Shown here: positions 27,388 through 39,839 of the stretch, piece by piece
Layout of the letters: every line of letters starts with the position of its first letter
How positions within the stretch are numbered: position 1 is the first letter of the stretch
Source: Loxodes magnus
Taxonomy: Eukaryota > Ciliophora > Karyorelictea > Loxodida > Loxodidae
DNA length: 64,000 bases
Reading direction: 5' to 3'
Assembly: GCA_946699065.1 (NCBI GenBank)
Contig: CAMPDV010000094.1
Coordinates: 295,501-359,500, forward strand
Notes under the pieces: generated by a model
What the model was told of the DNA's origin: nothing
Seen by the model: only the letters and a program-made list of their open reading frames with translations
Databases searched by the model: none
Translations under genes and position numbers: made by a program

Positions 27388-28402
27388 CGTCTTCTACTCA
27401 CGAGAAGAAGAAAATAAAAGCACTACCAAAGATTATAAACTAATAAAAATTGAAGTCCCTCTTTGAGACTCAAAGCTCTATAAAAGTATTACTAGTAAAG
27501 ATAAATAAGACTAAAACTTGATATTATCAAAGCTCTTAAATAAATGTTAAGATAGTATGAAGATAAAGCTTAGATTAATAATTATTTGTATATATTTCTA
27601 TATAAAATTGCTTTCTACTCTTTAATTATATAAAAGCTTTAAACTTAGTTAGAATATACTATGGAAGTTTTGATTGCTATTATATTTCAGAAATATACTA
27701 ATAAAACAATCTTCCTTATGATAGATATTTCCTTAAACAGGCTTACAAATTTTAATTCTTTAAGATTTTAAATAGCAAGAATTAAATAAATTTTAGGAAA
27801 GATAGAGAAAAAGTAAGAAATTAAGTTTAAAGCTTCAGAATAAATAAAATTAGACTAATATTTAAAATAGAGAGTCATATAAATATTTTGCTTAATAGCA
27901 AAGTTTTATATATCATTAAAGAAGAAGGAACGCTCCAATTATCTTATATGGAAATTTAAATCATTTGAAGGAATATCTTAAAGAAACAAAACTTAAAATT
28001 TAAATACTAATGTATTAAGATTCCTCTATTATAATATCAACTATTAAAATACCTAAATAGTCCTTAAATAATAAGATAATTAAATGATGAAGCTTAAATC
28101 TTCATTTTTAGATTTATACTTTTCTTGTTATCATAAGTATTTTAATTCACTCATATGCTTATGAGAGTTGTAACGGTTACCTTTTTGAAGGTACAGCTTA
28201 CTGAGTGTATTATACTTTATTAGATTTTTATAAGTCACTAATGAACCAAATTAGATTTAATCAATTAAGGAATATAAACCATTACTGTCTTGAACATGTT
28301 TAGAATAAAAATTTTAAGTATATTCATTTAACTTTTGCTTTAATGTTTTAAAGGATTTGAAATAAAATATCTCTAAGTAAATATCTCTAAGTAGCCTAAA
28401 TA

Positions 28403-28737
28403 ATGAACAGAAGAAACTCTAAACTTAATTTAAAAATAAGCTAAAGCATTTGTAAGTTTTAGTAAGGAAGAAAGTACCTAAAGCTTCATTTAACTTTACT
28501 TTACCTACAAGAAATAAAAGGGATGAATTTCTTAAAAGATGCTAAAGTATTTTTAGTTACTTGGGATAGTTTTCTTAGTTACTATTTAAATCTAGTGTTT
28601 ACTTATATTCCTAAATGTTTATTTCTTAGTATGCTGAGTAAATAAAGTGATAGAGCTATAAAAATACTAAGCTTCTTAGTTATTATAAAAGAATTAATCA
28701 AATCTATCTAATTTAATTAGAGTTGATTATATAATCT
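28403..28737 (+). CDS. Small unidentified ORF upstream of gene 2R
   Basis: About 100 codons from ATG 28,403 (MNRRNSKLNLK), with a hydrophobic middle (VFLVTWDSFLSYYLNLVF). It ends roughly 100 bp before gene 2R and is out of frame with it. Identical to the left-arm ORF at 21,335-21,000. Function unknown. Confidence 0.3.
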
Positions 28738-28838
28738 AATTAGGATTCATTAGATTATCTGTAAGTCATTATTTTGCTTATAAGTCTCAAATTACAATCA
28801 AACATTATGATTAAATCCCTTTAAAAGAAATTATAAAA

Positions 28839-31800
28839 ATGCTTGCAATGTCTTTCGTAATATTAGCCCTTATTAGTTTACAGGCTTTAAGTTGTATTCA
28901 CAATTAGGAGATTAGCCCAAGAGTTATTAACTTCACTAATTAATAATAAAAATAGACTACTGAGACTTTTACCTAATTAAGGATAATTTTCGAAGCAGTT
29001 GGGAATCTTAAATAGTCATAAAGTGCTATAGACCTATTTATAAGAAATGATTTGCTCATAGCTGTATAGTAATACATTTCAAAGTTACTTCAAGTTAAAA
29101 ATTCACCTACATATTCTACGTTATATCCCTTTGGAGGATAGCAATGCACCAATCTAATTATACCTGATAAATATAACTCAAGCTTTGAAGGAGATGTTTT
29201 AATTCTAGTAACTAGTGAAGAAAATTCATAAGTAGATTAAGTTTTAAAGTGAGCTTATTGCTTAACAAATCAATAATACAGACCCGTAGCAGGAGAGATC
29301 ATCTTTAATACATATCATATTTCTTAAAACAAATGAAACGAAGCTTTCATATCCGCTGTTCACTCTGTTTTTCACATACTAGGCCTTGATAGTTACTTCT
29401 ATTAATATTATATAAATCCTTCCACTGGATTAAAATATGCTAATCCTACCATTTTGACTTCCTCAAGAGGTAAAAATGTTTCGAAAGCTAATTTTCCTGC
29501 TGTCACTTAAGCTGCTTAAAATTAATTCGGCTGTTCATCTGCATTTATGGAACTTGAAGATCATGCTACAGAAGGTGGATTACATTGAGAGGCTAGATTG
29601 GTTTATAACGATATTATGGTAAATACTTTATCATCCTATTAAGTAATTAGTAATATTACCTTAGCTATGCTTTATAGTACAGGATGGTATGTTCCTGACT
29701 GAGATATGGCTGAATTCTTAGAATTCGGATACAAAGAAGGATGCAACTTTCTTACATAAAAATGTGCATAAAGAGGAACCCCTTAGTTTGAAGAATTCTG
29801 TACTGATGACTAGCAATGATAATGTACACCTAATAGATACGAAATAGGATATTGCTCCAAGAAATAATACAGTAGCATTCAATAAGCTGAATAATACTGA
29901 AATGAGGCTACGTTTGGAGGATAGAATGAATACATGGATTACTGTCCAACTACATCCACATATAGTAATGGTAAATGTAAAGAAGAAGAGTCATTTTATT
30001 CTAATTCCTCTACTAACGATGAGACTCTTGGAACTACTTCTAGATGCTATTAAGGAACGAAGCAAGACTAATAATATGCATTTTGCTACAAAACTTCTTG
30101 TAATTTAAATAACCAAATCTTTTTGACTTTTAGTACAGGAGATAAAGTAAAATGTCCAGCTAATACTACAATCAATCATCCTTCGAAGTAGAGTATAAAA
30201 ATAAATTGTCCTTAAAGATAAGAAGTTATTTGTAAATCAGTAGCAAAAGAATCTACATGTACTCCAAAGTGTTATCCTTGCTCGCCTGATGGAATAACTT
30301 GCTATAAATGTGTAGATGGATATAACCTTAGAAATAACTAGTGCTATTGCGATTACTTTACTTATAATGATAAATGTGTTAGAAGTTGTCCAAGTGAAGC
30401 ACCTAACTCAGATAGTAAACATTGTACAGCTAGGTGTCCTAAATACCTGATGCAATCCACAAAGATTTGTTACGATAAATGTCCATCAAATTACTATGGA
30501 TATTAAGGAGTATGCTAATAAAATTGCCCTACTAATTATAAGAAAAACGAAATAGAAAATACTTGTGATAGAGTTTGCCCATTTAGTTCTTAAGAATTAT
30601 GCGACTAACTGTTACAAAGTAATGCTTGCTGGGATTAGAACTGATAAGTAATTTAATCTTATAAGCACTAATGCGAATAAGTATATGATTACTGCTGCAT
30701 AAACTAAGATGAATGTAAAGATTTAAGGCTGGATGACTGATTTAGTTCTAATGATTGCTAGGCTAGAAATCCTCCTAATATCCTTAATGCTACTATGTAA
30801 GCAAATTATGATGAAATATGAGTTTATTTCGATAAGAAAGTGGGATTCATTAATTAAGAACATGAATGCAGTTTAGTATTAGAAGATAGCTACAAGTATG
30901 GTACAAATGTTAAATGTTAGTGGAATGATGAGTTTACTGTATTCTAAATAAAGCTAGGGGAAGAAGCTTAACTATCATAAAGCATGCCAATAGTATTTAG
31001 GCCAGGTTTAATAAACTCTACTCATACATTCGCCAAAACTCTTGATACAAATTTGACTGTTACTTTATCAAAATTTGCAGCACCTCTTATACAGTTGACT
31101 TTATCAGGTCATAATCCACATAATCCTGTTTATGATTTGAAAATAGAAATAAGAGTAATGAATCGTTTTCACTGTGCTATTAATTACTTATGAGACGTAG
31201 CAATATTTCCTGCAAATAATAGCTTCAAGTAGTATTATGAATAATGAAATCAAGCAAATACTAAACCTATTTTATATTCTTAGGAGAAAAGCTCCTTTAT
31301 AGTTAAAGCTTAGTATCTAAAATAAGCTTAGTTCATTTATTTTTAGATGTAGGTTGTTTCTTGCTTTAATGCTACAAGTAGTATAAAATGGAATATAACA
31401 ATAGTTAATAGTAACTTGTAAGAAGCTAGTTGTTGAGATCCATAAGGAATGATACTAAAGAACTTAAATAGAAGTTGTATATCTAAAATATTCAACTACT
31501 GTTGTCTTCATGAGAAAGAATGTAGCTACTTTATAAATGATGATCCTAATAGGTTTAGCTATAATAATTGTTAAGCTAGTAATCCTCCTAATCCAATTAT
31601 TGCCATTTTGCAATCAAACTTCGATGAGATATGACTTTACTTTAATAAGACAGTGGGATTCTAAAATGAAGAGCATGAATGCAGTTTAGTTTTAGATGAA
31701 ACTTCAAAGTATGGAAGAAACGTAAGATGTAAGTGAAATAATGAATTCACTGTATTTAAAATACTATTAGGAGAAGAACCTTAACTATCATATAACATGA

Positions 31801-34800
31801 CAGTTCTACTCAAATCAGGTATTATCAACTCTACTCAATCATATACTACAGCACTTGATAGCAATCTATAAGTTCCTCTCAAAATAAATTAAAAACCTTG
31901 ACTAAATTTAGAGTTTGAAAACTTGAGTGATGCCTATTATAGAAGCAAAGATATAACAGTGAAAGTAAATGTAGCAAATAGATTGAAATGTGTTATTTGG
32001 TATTAATGGAATATAATTCTTTATCCTTAGAATTAAGAATTCAACTAGTACTTAAAAAATGTAAACGAAACAAATGTTTAGCCTACTTCATACTAATAAG
32101 AACAAAATGCTTTCTTAATTCCTTTTTAGTATCTATAAGCATCAAGTAGTTTTACAGTTTAAGTATAAGCTACTTCATGTCTTGACTCTAGTACCTTTAT
32201 TTAAAAGCACGTTTATCTTTATCCTTCTAAACCACTTCAGGTTAGTTTTGACGTAGGAAAGTAGATAGAAAGATATGAAGAATAGACAATAAAGTTAAAT
32301 TTGATAATATAAGAGTAAATAGAATATGAAATAGAATGGAGTATAAATAGTACAAATGACATAAGGAATAAGTAGGATATAGAATAGAGTATATTTGGAG
32401 ATAAAAGAAAAGATGAATAGTTTATATAAATAGAAGCACATAGTTTGAAATATCCATTCTGATATTTAGTATAAGCTACTGTAGATAACTAATATATTGC
32501 ATAAGTTAATCTTAGTATTATCTAATTCTAATTAAGAGTTCTTATTTCAGGAAATTAATATTACCAAATTAAAGATTCTAGTCTATTAACTTTAAAAGGC
32601 AAAGCAATAGATCCTCTCAATTAGGCATTTAAGTACTAGTGAAGTTGCTAGGTTTTAACTGAAAATTATCAGATAACATAGTATAAAAATAGTAAATGCA
32701 ATTCATAAGAAAATTATATTAATATTTAAGCATCTGACTTTAAACCAAATTACATCTACTTCTTCAATCTAACTGTTACTTCAACTGATTCAAGATCTGC
32801 ATATAACTTCACTTACGTGCATGTAACACAGAAGTTATCTTCAAACATTACCATTTACTTAAGTGATTATGAATTTAATATAGTAAATCCTTAAGATACT
32901 TTCCTTATGTATGCAACTATTCTAAACTCTAATATAATACCTAAAAAAGTATACTGGTAGTAATAACCTGGAAATATTCTAGACTTTAATGATTCTGACA
33001 TTTATCATCTAAATTTACGAATAAAAGCATCTAAACTAGTTCCTGGAACATATTATACTTATACTCTCTTTGTTTAAGATTAAACTGGCTGAACTAGTTA
33101 TACTACTAAACAAATATACGTTAATATACCACCTATAATAGAAGATTTCTCTATAACACCAGATGAAGGAGAAGAATGAAAGACTTATTATACAATAAAA
33201 AGTGAAAAGAATTTTGACTCAGAGTTTGATTATCCCTTAAGGTATAAATTCTTCTTTATTAAGAATAATCAAGAATTTCCTTTAAGCTACATCTAAGATG
33301 AAAGCCATCTTATAACTCTCTTACCAGCAGGTGAAGGAAATTCTCATAAATTAACTGTTGGTATGTATGTGTATGACTAGTTTGGGGCATATAGTAAAAT
33401 TACTAAATAAGTAACAGTTTAAAGATAAAACTTCAACTTAACTTATGAAATTTAAAACTTAAACTAAGCAAAGTTTGATTCTGATCTTTCACTATTAAAT
33501 TGACTTCACCAAATAGCGTATTAGATTTCTATAGGAGAAGTTTAGATTTCTTAAAAAGATTTAAGTAGTTTAGTAGAAATTGTAGCATCCCTAGTTAATA
33601 ATGGAGAAGAGTTCTGTATTGCTCTTTCAATTTATGATTTACTAAAGAATAAAATAACTTCGTAATCATATAAATCCTTTGCTACTGTTATAGGTTAGTC
33701 TCTTAACAAGAAAGGTGACTATGATATTACTTTAAGCCAACTCAATTAAACTATCTCCATTTTTTAGAATGTCATCCTTTCTTAATTGGCCATCTAATAT
33801 ACTGAAGATAAAAGGAAAAATAGCAACAGTAGAATACTATAAAGCTAAGATAATTAAACTATTTATAGTTGTATTAAAAACTCTACTTTATCATATGCTA
33901 GAAAATACTTAGTTCCTAATCAATAACCCACTATCTTTAACTATCAAAACATAACTCTATAAGTAGCAATGTATGACTCTACTACTGTTCCTTATAGCTA
34001 TTAAATAAAGAACTCTAGAGTTATTCTTAATTAAGTAGTTACAGGAGATTGCTTAGTTATAGTTTTAGCATAATTAGATTCTAATCCTATATAGTTAAAC
34101 GATACTAATAAATAAACTTATCTAGCTTTTAGTGTTTATGAAACTTGCTATAAAGATGAAGTAGGAAAAGTAAGTAAGAAGAGTATTGCAGAAAGAAAAG
34201 AAATATCTAGTGAGTTTATATTATACAATGAAGCATCTAATAATAACTAGCTATAATGTGAATTATGAACTGAATAATAGAATCATTTTGATGGAAGTTA
34301 ATGTACTTTAGAAGAAACTGACTTAACCAATACCTTCAAATGTAAATGTTAAAAGTCAGGAATTGTAAGAATAATAAAGAAAAGTCTTATGATAAATGCT
34401 ACTAATGAATATAAAGACTATAAAGTTTTAAAAACAGATGCCTTATGAATATTAGTTCTGCCTCTGATAATATTGATATTCTTATTATGATTGTTTAAAT
34501 ATTTATAAAAAAGAATTAATGGCAGTAGAGAAAATATACTTTAGCTACTAATTTAATGATATTCTATTACAGGGCCTTTCACTAATGGAAAAGGTGACTT
34601 CATATAGTTTATTTTATAAGTTATCAACTTTGCTATCGTGCTTCAGTGTCTATATTTAAATATAGCTTTTACTTTAAAAGTATCAAAGTTGGGTGAATTC
34701 AGAGAAAGAGATATTACTATAGCTTTTTTAATAGGCAGCTTATTATCTTTAGAAAAGCTAGGCTTAATACAAAAAGTGTAAATAAATGCGAACAAATAAA

Positions 34801-35675
34801 GATAATTAGGTTGGTTCATGTTTGTATTTTGGCTGACAAATATGATCTTAGCTTGATATATCTGCATTTATGAATCTACAGACTAAATGTCTCCTTGGTT
34901 CATAGGGTTTTTTATAAGCTTATTTGCTTTTATAGTTATAGATTTGTGCCTTACTTTAATCTTTGTAGTTAATATAAAAGATGATAATTACTAAATTCCC
35001 CAGCGTAATAAAGCCAGAGCAGTGCATTAGTTATAAATCTTGAATGATGAATAAATGGCTATCTAAATGCCATCAAGAAGTAAAGCTTAAAATAGTATTC
35101 GAATTGATGATGGAAAGTATGATACTGATGATGAACTACCTCCACTAATAAAAGTGTAAAGCTTGGATTTATTGAATAGTATCTATATGAATAAGGATGA
35201 AGTTTATATAGCTTGACTTAGTTGGTTTTTCTTTTTAAGCATTATTTTAATATACTATTTATTTCTAATTTCTTAAGTTAATTCCTTTAATCAATTATCA
35301 AATTAGTTTTACAAACTAACATAAGACTCTTTAATATATTTCTATTTATATCAAGCCTTCTTTACTTTTGCTTCAGCTAAATATTGTTAGTGTTGATGAC
35401 TAAAATAACTTGAGTCATTATATAAAAATAGATTTTAAACTAGTCATTAATTTCTATTAGCATGTCAAAATGTTTATAATATGCAGATATATCTATTTGA
35501 GATTAGATGTTACATTCATATTCTTAATTTATCCAAGTTTAATCTAATTAGATTAAGAATTAAACTGCTTTTCTTTAAAAGTTAACTTAACTCAAAATAT
35601 TTTAAATAAGACCTTTAAAATTATTACGAGAGATAAACTCAAAATTCAAGCAGATTTTAAGAACCAAAAGTAGAT
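28839..35675 (+). CDS. Leishmanolysin-like / REJ-GPS membrane protein, right copy (gene 2R)
   Basis: ATG 28,839 opens a signal peptide ending near ALSC. The M8-like domain (residues ~30-330) has HSVFH at 29,361-29,375 (Glu replaced by Ser), a distal His in LHWEARL and NDIM as Met-turn. Cys-rich furin/EGF-like repeats lie at about 30,140-30,620. Two ~270-residue modules follow (about 30,780-32,240), each with YFDKKVGF or YFNKTVGF, LGEE and INST motifs. A PKD/REJ-like region spans 32,240-33,430, a GPS-like CKCQKSGIVRI lies near 34,340-34,375, and membrane segments begin at DALWILVLPLIILIFL (34,438). The frame is open at the arm edge and stays plausible, with hydrophobic stretches, to about 36,080, so this may be the intact original. 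It is divergent from gene 2L across 7.9 kb. Predicted cell-surface receptor or adhesin; the ligand is unknown. Confidence 0.84.
29340..29640 (+). other. Inactive M8 active-site region of gene 2R
   Basis: HSVFHILGL at 29,361-29,387: the catalytic Glu is Ser and the two ligand His are kept. The third His sits in GLHWEARL and NDIM supplies the Met-turn. Gene 2L is identical at the mirrored position. Confidence 0.75.
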
Positions 35676-36090
35676 TTATTATATCCAGATTAACCTTATA
35701 CCTTTTTACACACCATCTGTCTAGATTAGTTATTCATTTCAAGATAGAATCTTAAATGATACCTAAGTATAGAATAGTTTCTTTTACCTTTAATAATTTT
35801 CCTTTTTTCAAAATAAATATATTAATTAAGAAAATTTTAAGTAACCTAGAGTAAATAATTACTAATAAGAAGAGGCTTTTGGTATCTTTTATAACTGTAA
35901 ATTATTATAAATTTATTTAATCTATAGAAATACCAATTTATTACCCTAAAATTTATATATTTTTTCATTTTTATTTATCTCTAAAATATGTTCAAATTAT
36001 AATTAATTTGATTACTTTATGATTGAAAAAATGAAGCATAATACACATATCATTAAAAGTAGCTAGATTCTAATTATAAAATTTATATAT
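35676..36090. other. Flank of the right arm
   Basis: AT-rich. In the gene 2R frame it encodes hydrophobic stretches (FLLPLIIFLF, KFIYFFIFIYL) that could be further membrane segments of gene 2R, or chance in AT-rich DNA. A short TA run occurs near 36,081-36,092. Confidence 0.35.
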
Positions 36091-36099
36091 ATATATAAA

Positions 36100-36830
36100 C
36101 TAAAAGTAAAAAGGTCTGACTCCCCTGGGATCTCAACCAAGTACGTGCAACCATTTTGGCTTCGTAGATGGATACCACGACTATTTTTTCCTTGTAGATG
36201 GTGTCTGCGTTTCGTGCTCTGGTTTTATAAAGATTCTTCTTTTTTTTATAAGTATTCTTCATTCCCTACAAAATTTTAGTAAATACCACTTCTATTTGCA
36301 ATAAAAACAACTTTTGACTTAAGTTCACTCTTTACTTTTTGGAATAATTTTTCTCTAGGACTCCAATTCATTTTAATATTTCTTAGTTTGGACCTTCTTC
36401 ATTGTTCAGGCGATTTTGTTAAACATTAGGCTATTAATCTTCGATTATCATTCTATTTATGTCTTAAAGCTTTACTAAGATTATAAGTACAATTCTTGTT
36501 CACTTACTATTTTTTCTATTAGTTAATTTTTAATATTATTATTTTGTTGTTTAAATCTTCAATTTCACTCATAAAATTGCGAATTCTCTCTCCTCAATTT
36601 AATATGATTTAGTCAAAGTCAGATATTATTTTATTTAATTGCTAATATTGCTCCATTGTTATTAATACTGTTTTAGTTTAGTTCTCTTCCTTCTCTAGAA
36701 TACCCACCATAATCTTATCTTAAAAGGTAGAGCTCGATTCGTTCAATTTTTCTTTTTGTCTAATAGTCTTAGCTGCTTTCTTTCTATTCTTTCTGGCTTA
36801 GTTCTTAGACATTCTTATTAACTACTCCAT
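36100..36830 (-). CDS. Basic coiled-coil protein, probable retroelement ORF1-like
   Basis: A clean frame of about 240 codons from ATG 36,830 (MEQLIRMSKNQARKNRKK). The N terminus is strongly basic. Then come a coiled-coil-like segment (SEIEDLNNKIIILKINQQ), a basic region with RRLIAQCLTKSPEQWRRSK, and a C-terminal part with VVFIANRSGIYQNF and YLVEIPGESDLFTF. Basic head, coiled coil and a folded nucleic-acid-binding-like tail recall LINE ORF1 proteins, but I see no diagnostic motif. It lies downstream of the other minus-strand element genes. The 3' end is approximate. Confidence 0.45.
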
Positions 36831-36839
36831 TTTTTTAAT

Positions 36840-37680
36840 TATAAAATTTATTTAATAAGTTTCTATTATTTTTAAATATAATTTACTATAAAACATATAA
36901 ATTCTCATATACATACACTCAGTTTTTTAAAAGCAAGAACAATATTTTTATTTTTTTAGAAAATAAGAAGATAAAATTTAATTTATTTTGTCTTAGCATT
37001 ATTAAAATACTCTTAGATGCAGAGAGAAAAAAAATTTTATATCAAAATTTATAAAAAGTTTGATATATTTTTATTTAAGAATCAACAATAAGAGTGCATA
37101 ATGATCACATTTTAATAATATTAGAAATAATACTTACAAAATTTAGATATATTATATATAAAAGAATCATAATATCTAGCCAATCAGTTTCCAGGTATTA
37201 AAATCTATTATTTTAGATTATAATTTTTAATATGATCTGTGAAAATACATCGATAAATAGAATTATGAGATATTTATTTACTATGATTAAGACACTTAAT
37301 CTTATGTTTAATATTATCAAATATTGTAATATTTTATAAAAGAAAATAAATAATTTAGGAAATATTATATATTCAAATTTTTATCTTAAAGCTAAAGTAT
37401 TTCATAATCTATCAATCAAAAGAATACTAAAGTAAAAGATTAAAAATATAATTTTAATATAGATTTACGTTGAAGAATCATTTAAACTAGATTAAAATAA
37501 ATAAAAATAGAATAATTTATTATATTTTGATTATTTGTACTAAAATTAAAAAAGGAATTAAAAAAAGATAAATAAGTTAAAATATTAAAAAATTAAAAAA
37601 TGAAATTAGTAAAATATTATAAATTTTTTAATTAGATAACTTTTTTATTTTCGATAAATTAAAATAATTAAAAATAGTTT
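36840..37680. other. AT-rich intergenic stretch
   Basis: Very A/T-rich with no protein-like frame or RNA gene that I can support on either strand. Confidence 0.5.
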
Positions 37681-38470
37681 TGCAGTAGTTCATGATCGCT
37701 GCTCAAAGAAGTTTATAAATTTGTGAGAAGGTCGCTCTTGAATATCATAAAGTTTTCTTCTTCAAGGTCCTGCTTAATATAATCACAGTAGTTAATTTTC
37801 TTTTTTTTCTATAAATTAATCTTTCTTGATTGCAATAAAATTGTTCTCTATTTTTTTCTAGATTCAATAATGTTTTTTAAATTTTAAGAATTTTCAGTAA
37901 TTTCTATATAAATCTTATTAGCTACTACAGTAGTATCAACGTTTCCTTTTCAATATTTTTATTTTTCACTATTATTATTCATTGTTTTCTATTTCTATTT
38001 CCATGTTTTTAAGTTGGGAGTTAAGATTTTAACTTTAAGAATGTTTTCAAGGTGTTAATTTTAGTCCTATATCCTTTAGATTTGAGAGTTTGTCTGGCTC
38101 AGCTGTTCACGTCGATAGTTTCAGAGTGTGCTGATTTCTCTTTCTGGTTTTTCAGTCTTAGGTCAATAGAATCTTAAAGTCCTCCAATCACTAATTCTGT
38201 AAGCTTGGCATTCTCCTTTCGAAGCTTTTTAACCTCTTCTTGGAGGTTAAGCTCCACCTTTATAAGCTGTTCATAGCTTATCTATTGCTAGATGTTGAAT
38301 TCTGATACTTCTTGCTGTATTTTTTCTTAAAATCTTATTAAATTTTAGTTTCTTATTTAGAAGGAGAACTCATTCTTTTTCTTGGCTTTACTGATTTATA
38401 TTTGTTCCCTTCTGACTCTTCTTAAATTTACCAATCTAAATTTATTTAGTAAAAGCCTGGGCTTTATTTT
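37680..38470 (-). CDS. Coiled-coil ORF1-like protein, minus-strand copy
   Basis: One open frame reads through NLRRVRREQIQISKAKKKN, then ISYEQLIKVELNLQEE followed by a Leu/Lys heptad (KKLRKENAKLTELV), and ends with a charged segment INYCDYIKQDLEEENF. The segment SYEQLIKVELNLQEE is clearly homologous to SYNQLIKVVLDLQEE in the plus-strand ORF at 46,577. A coiled coil with basic flanks fits an ORF1-type chaperone protein of a LINE. The start is unclear: an ATG at 38,373 lies in a different frame. Confidence 0.5.
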
Positions 38471-38479
38471 TTTTATTAT

Positions 38480-39110
38480 TTAGATAAAATAAAAAAATAA
38501 TTTTTTAAGTTTAAATGTTTGCTATTTAATAAATATTTAAAACTTAATATAAAATTTATTTTTATACTAGCATTATTCACAACAGATTTATATTAATGCT
38601 TATTTATATGATTTATTTCTCACAAAATAAATGATTGTAGCATTTAATTTAAATTTTTTATCTTAGTAATATATTTTAATTATATATTTAATTAAAAATT
38701 ATTCTATTATTTGCTTATTTATTTTTAAATTTAGCTAAAAAAAATTAAAAGTTTGAATTAACATTATGATAACTTTCAATTTTTTCTCTTTTTAATATTA
38801 TTCTAGTTTACCTCTAATTAATACTTACATTTTTTATATTATAATATATTTTAAATATACTATTAATCCTGTTAATTATAAGTGTTTCTAATTATTTTTC
38901 TTATTGCTTTTACTTTTTATAAAGCAGCATTTTCTTAAAATTTGTATTATAAAGTTTGATTTATCAATTGAGATTTAAATTTAGCTTTTATGTAAAATTG
39001 ATAGCTCACATTATGTTAAAAAATTACTTAAAATATTATAACCACTTAGTATAAAATTATGTTTACTTAGTTCTAATTTATTCTATTAATATAATTTTAA
39101 AAATTAAACA
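38480..39110. other. AT-rich intergenic stretch
   Basis: Low-complexity A/T-rich DNA. I see no supported gene. Confidence 0.5.
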
Positions 39111-39114
39111 ACTT

Positions 39115-39620
39115 AAAAATAATATAAAAGCTAGAAAGGTTAATTATTTCAAAAATTTACTTTTCCATCCAGTAATTTTGAAAATTTCTTCTTTTAACTA
39201 AAGGATGCTTAGGATTCAATTAGTTCGCCATCCTTATTTATAATCTTTACTTTACAGTTAAGCTTACTACATCTAAAAGTTGATTAAAAATTACTAAATT
39301 TAATATTATATTTTAATCTTAACTAAGTTTAACATATTTAAAATAGGTTTTTCATTATATCCTTTTAATTATTTTCATAAGCTAAATCTCTTTAGCACTA
39401 TCTTTTATATTGATGCTGCTTTTGACATATATAACAACTTTTTATCTTTTATATTCTTTTTTATTATTGCTTTTTATTTAGAGATTCGTAAATATACTTT
39501 AAGTTGATTCTTTATATAATTTCTCATCTTAGGGCTTATTTTTCTTAAAGTTTTTTATTTGATAATGGAACTAAGAAAAATAAATTTAAATATTTGATGC
39601 ATTAAATGTAAATATTTACC
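39115..39620 (-). CDS. Zinc-knuckle (gag/ORF1-like) protein, probably partial
   Basis: A frame containing KSCYICQKQHQYKRQC (finger from 39,436 downwards) has a basic Gln-rich lead-in (ESLNKKQQQKR) and the tail FRCSKLNCKVKIINKDGE. The finger shares CYxCxKQHQxK with the spacer ORF at 24,075, so both belong to one protein family with C-x2-C-x3-H spacing. It lies just downstream of the large LINE frame and in a different frame. It may be a separate element or a remnant. The start was not found. Confidence 0.45.
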
Positions 39621-39839
39621 AATATCATCCATTTTATATCTTATTTACGATTATTTGCTATTTATTGTATCCTCTATATATGTAAATTAACGAATTAATT
39701 TTTCGCTTATTTTTCAACTTTCTACTCTAATTTTTCAATCTTTAATCTTTGTTGCTATAATTTTTATTATAGATTTGATATCCTTTCATGGATTTATTAT
39801 AAAAAGATTCCTGAGATTAAATTAAATTAAATTTAAACT

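Larger units (their letters stand above)
26622..35675. repeat. Right arm of the 9.05-kb inverted repeat
   Basis: Reverse complement of 14,062-23,115 with very few substitutions. The outer edge at 35,675 is abrupt: the shared run ends in caaaagtagat and then the two flanks differ. The arm carries gene 2R and its upstream region. Confidence 0.95.

Noticed and set aside
36081..36092. TA dinucleotide run as a possible telomere or chromosome-end signal
   Set aside because: Short and isolated; no G/C-strand telomeric repeat is visible anywhere in the window.
36116..36230. GC-richer patch with a ggttgagatccc segment resembling a tRNA T-arm
   Set aside because: No acceptor stem pairs around it, the T-loop consensus GTTCGANTC is not met, and the minus strand is a continuous coding frame here.
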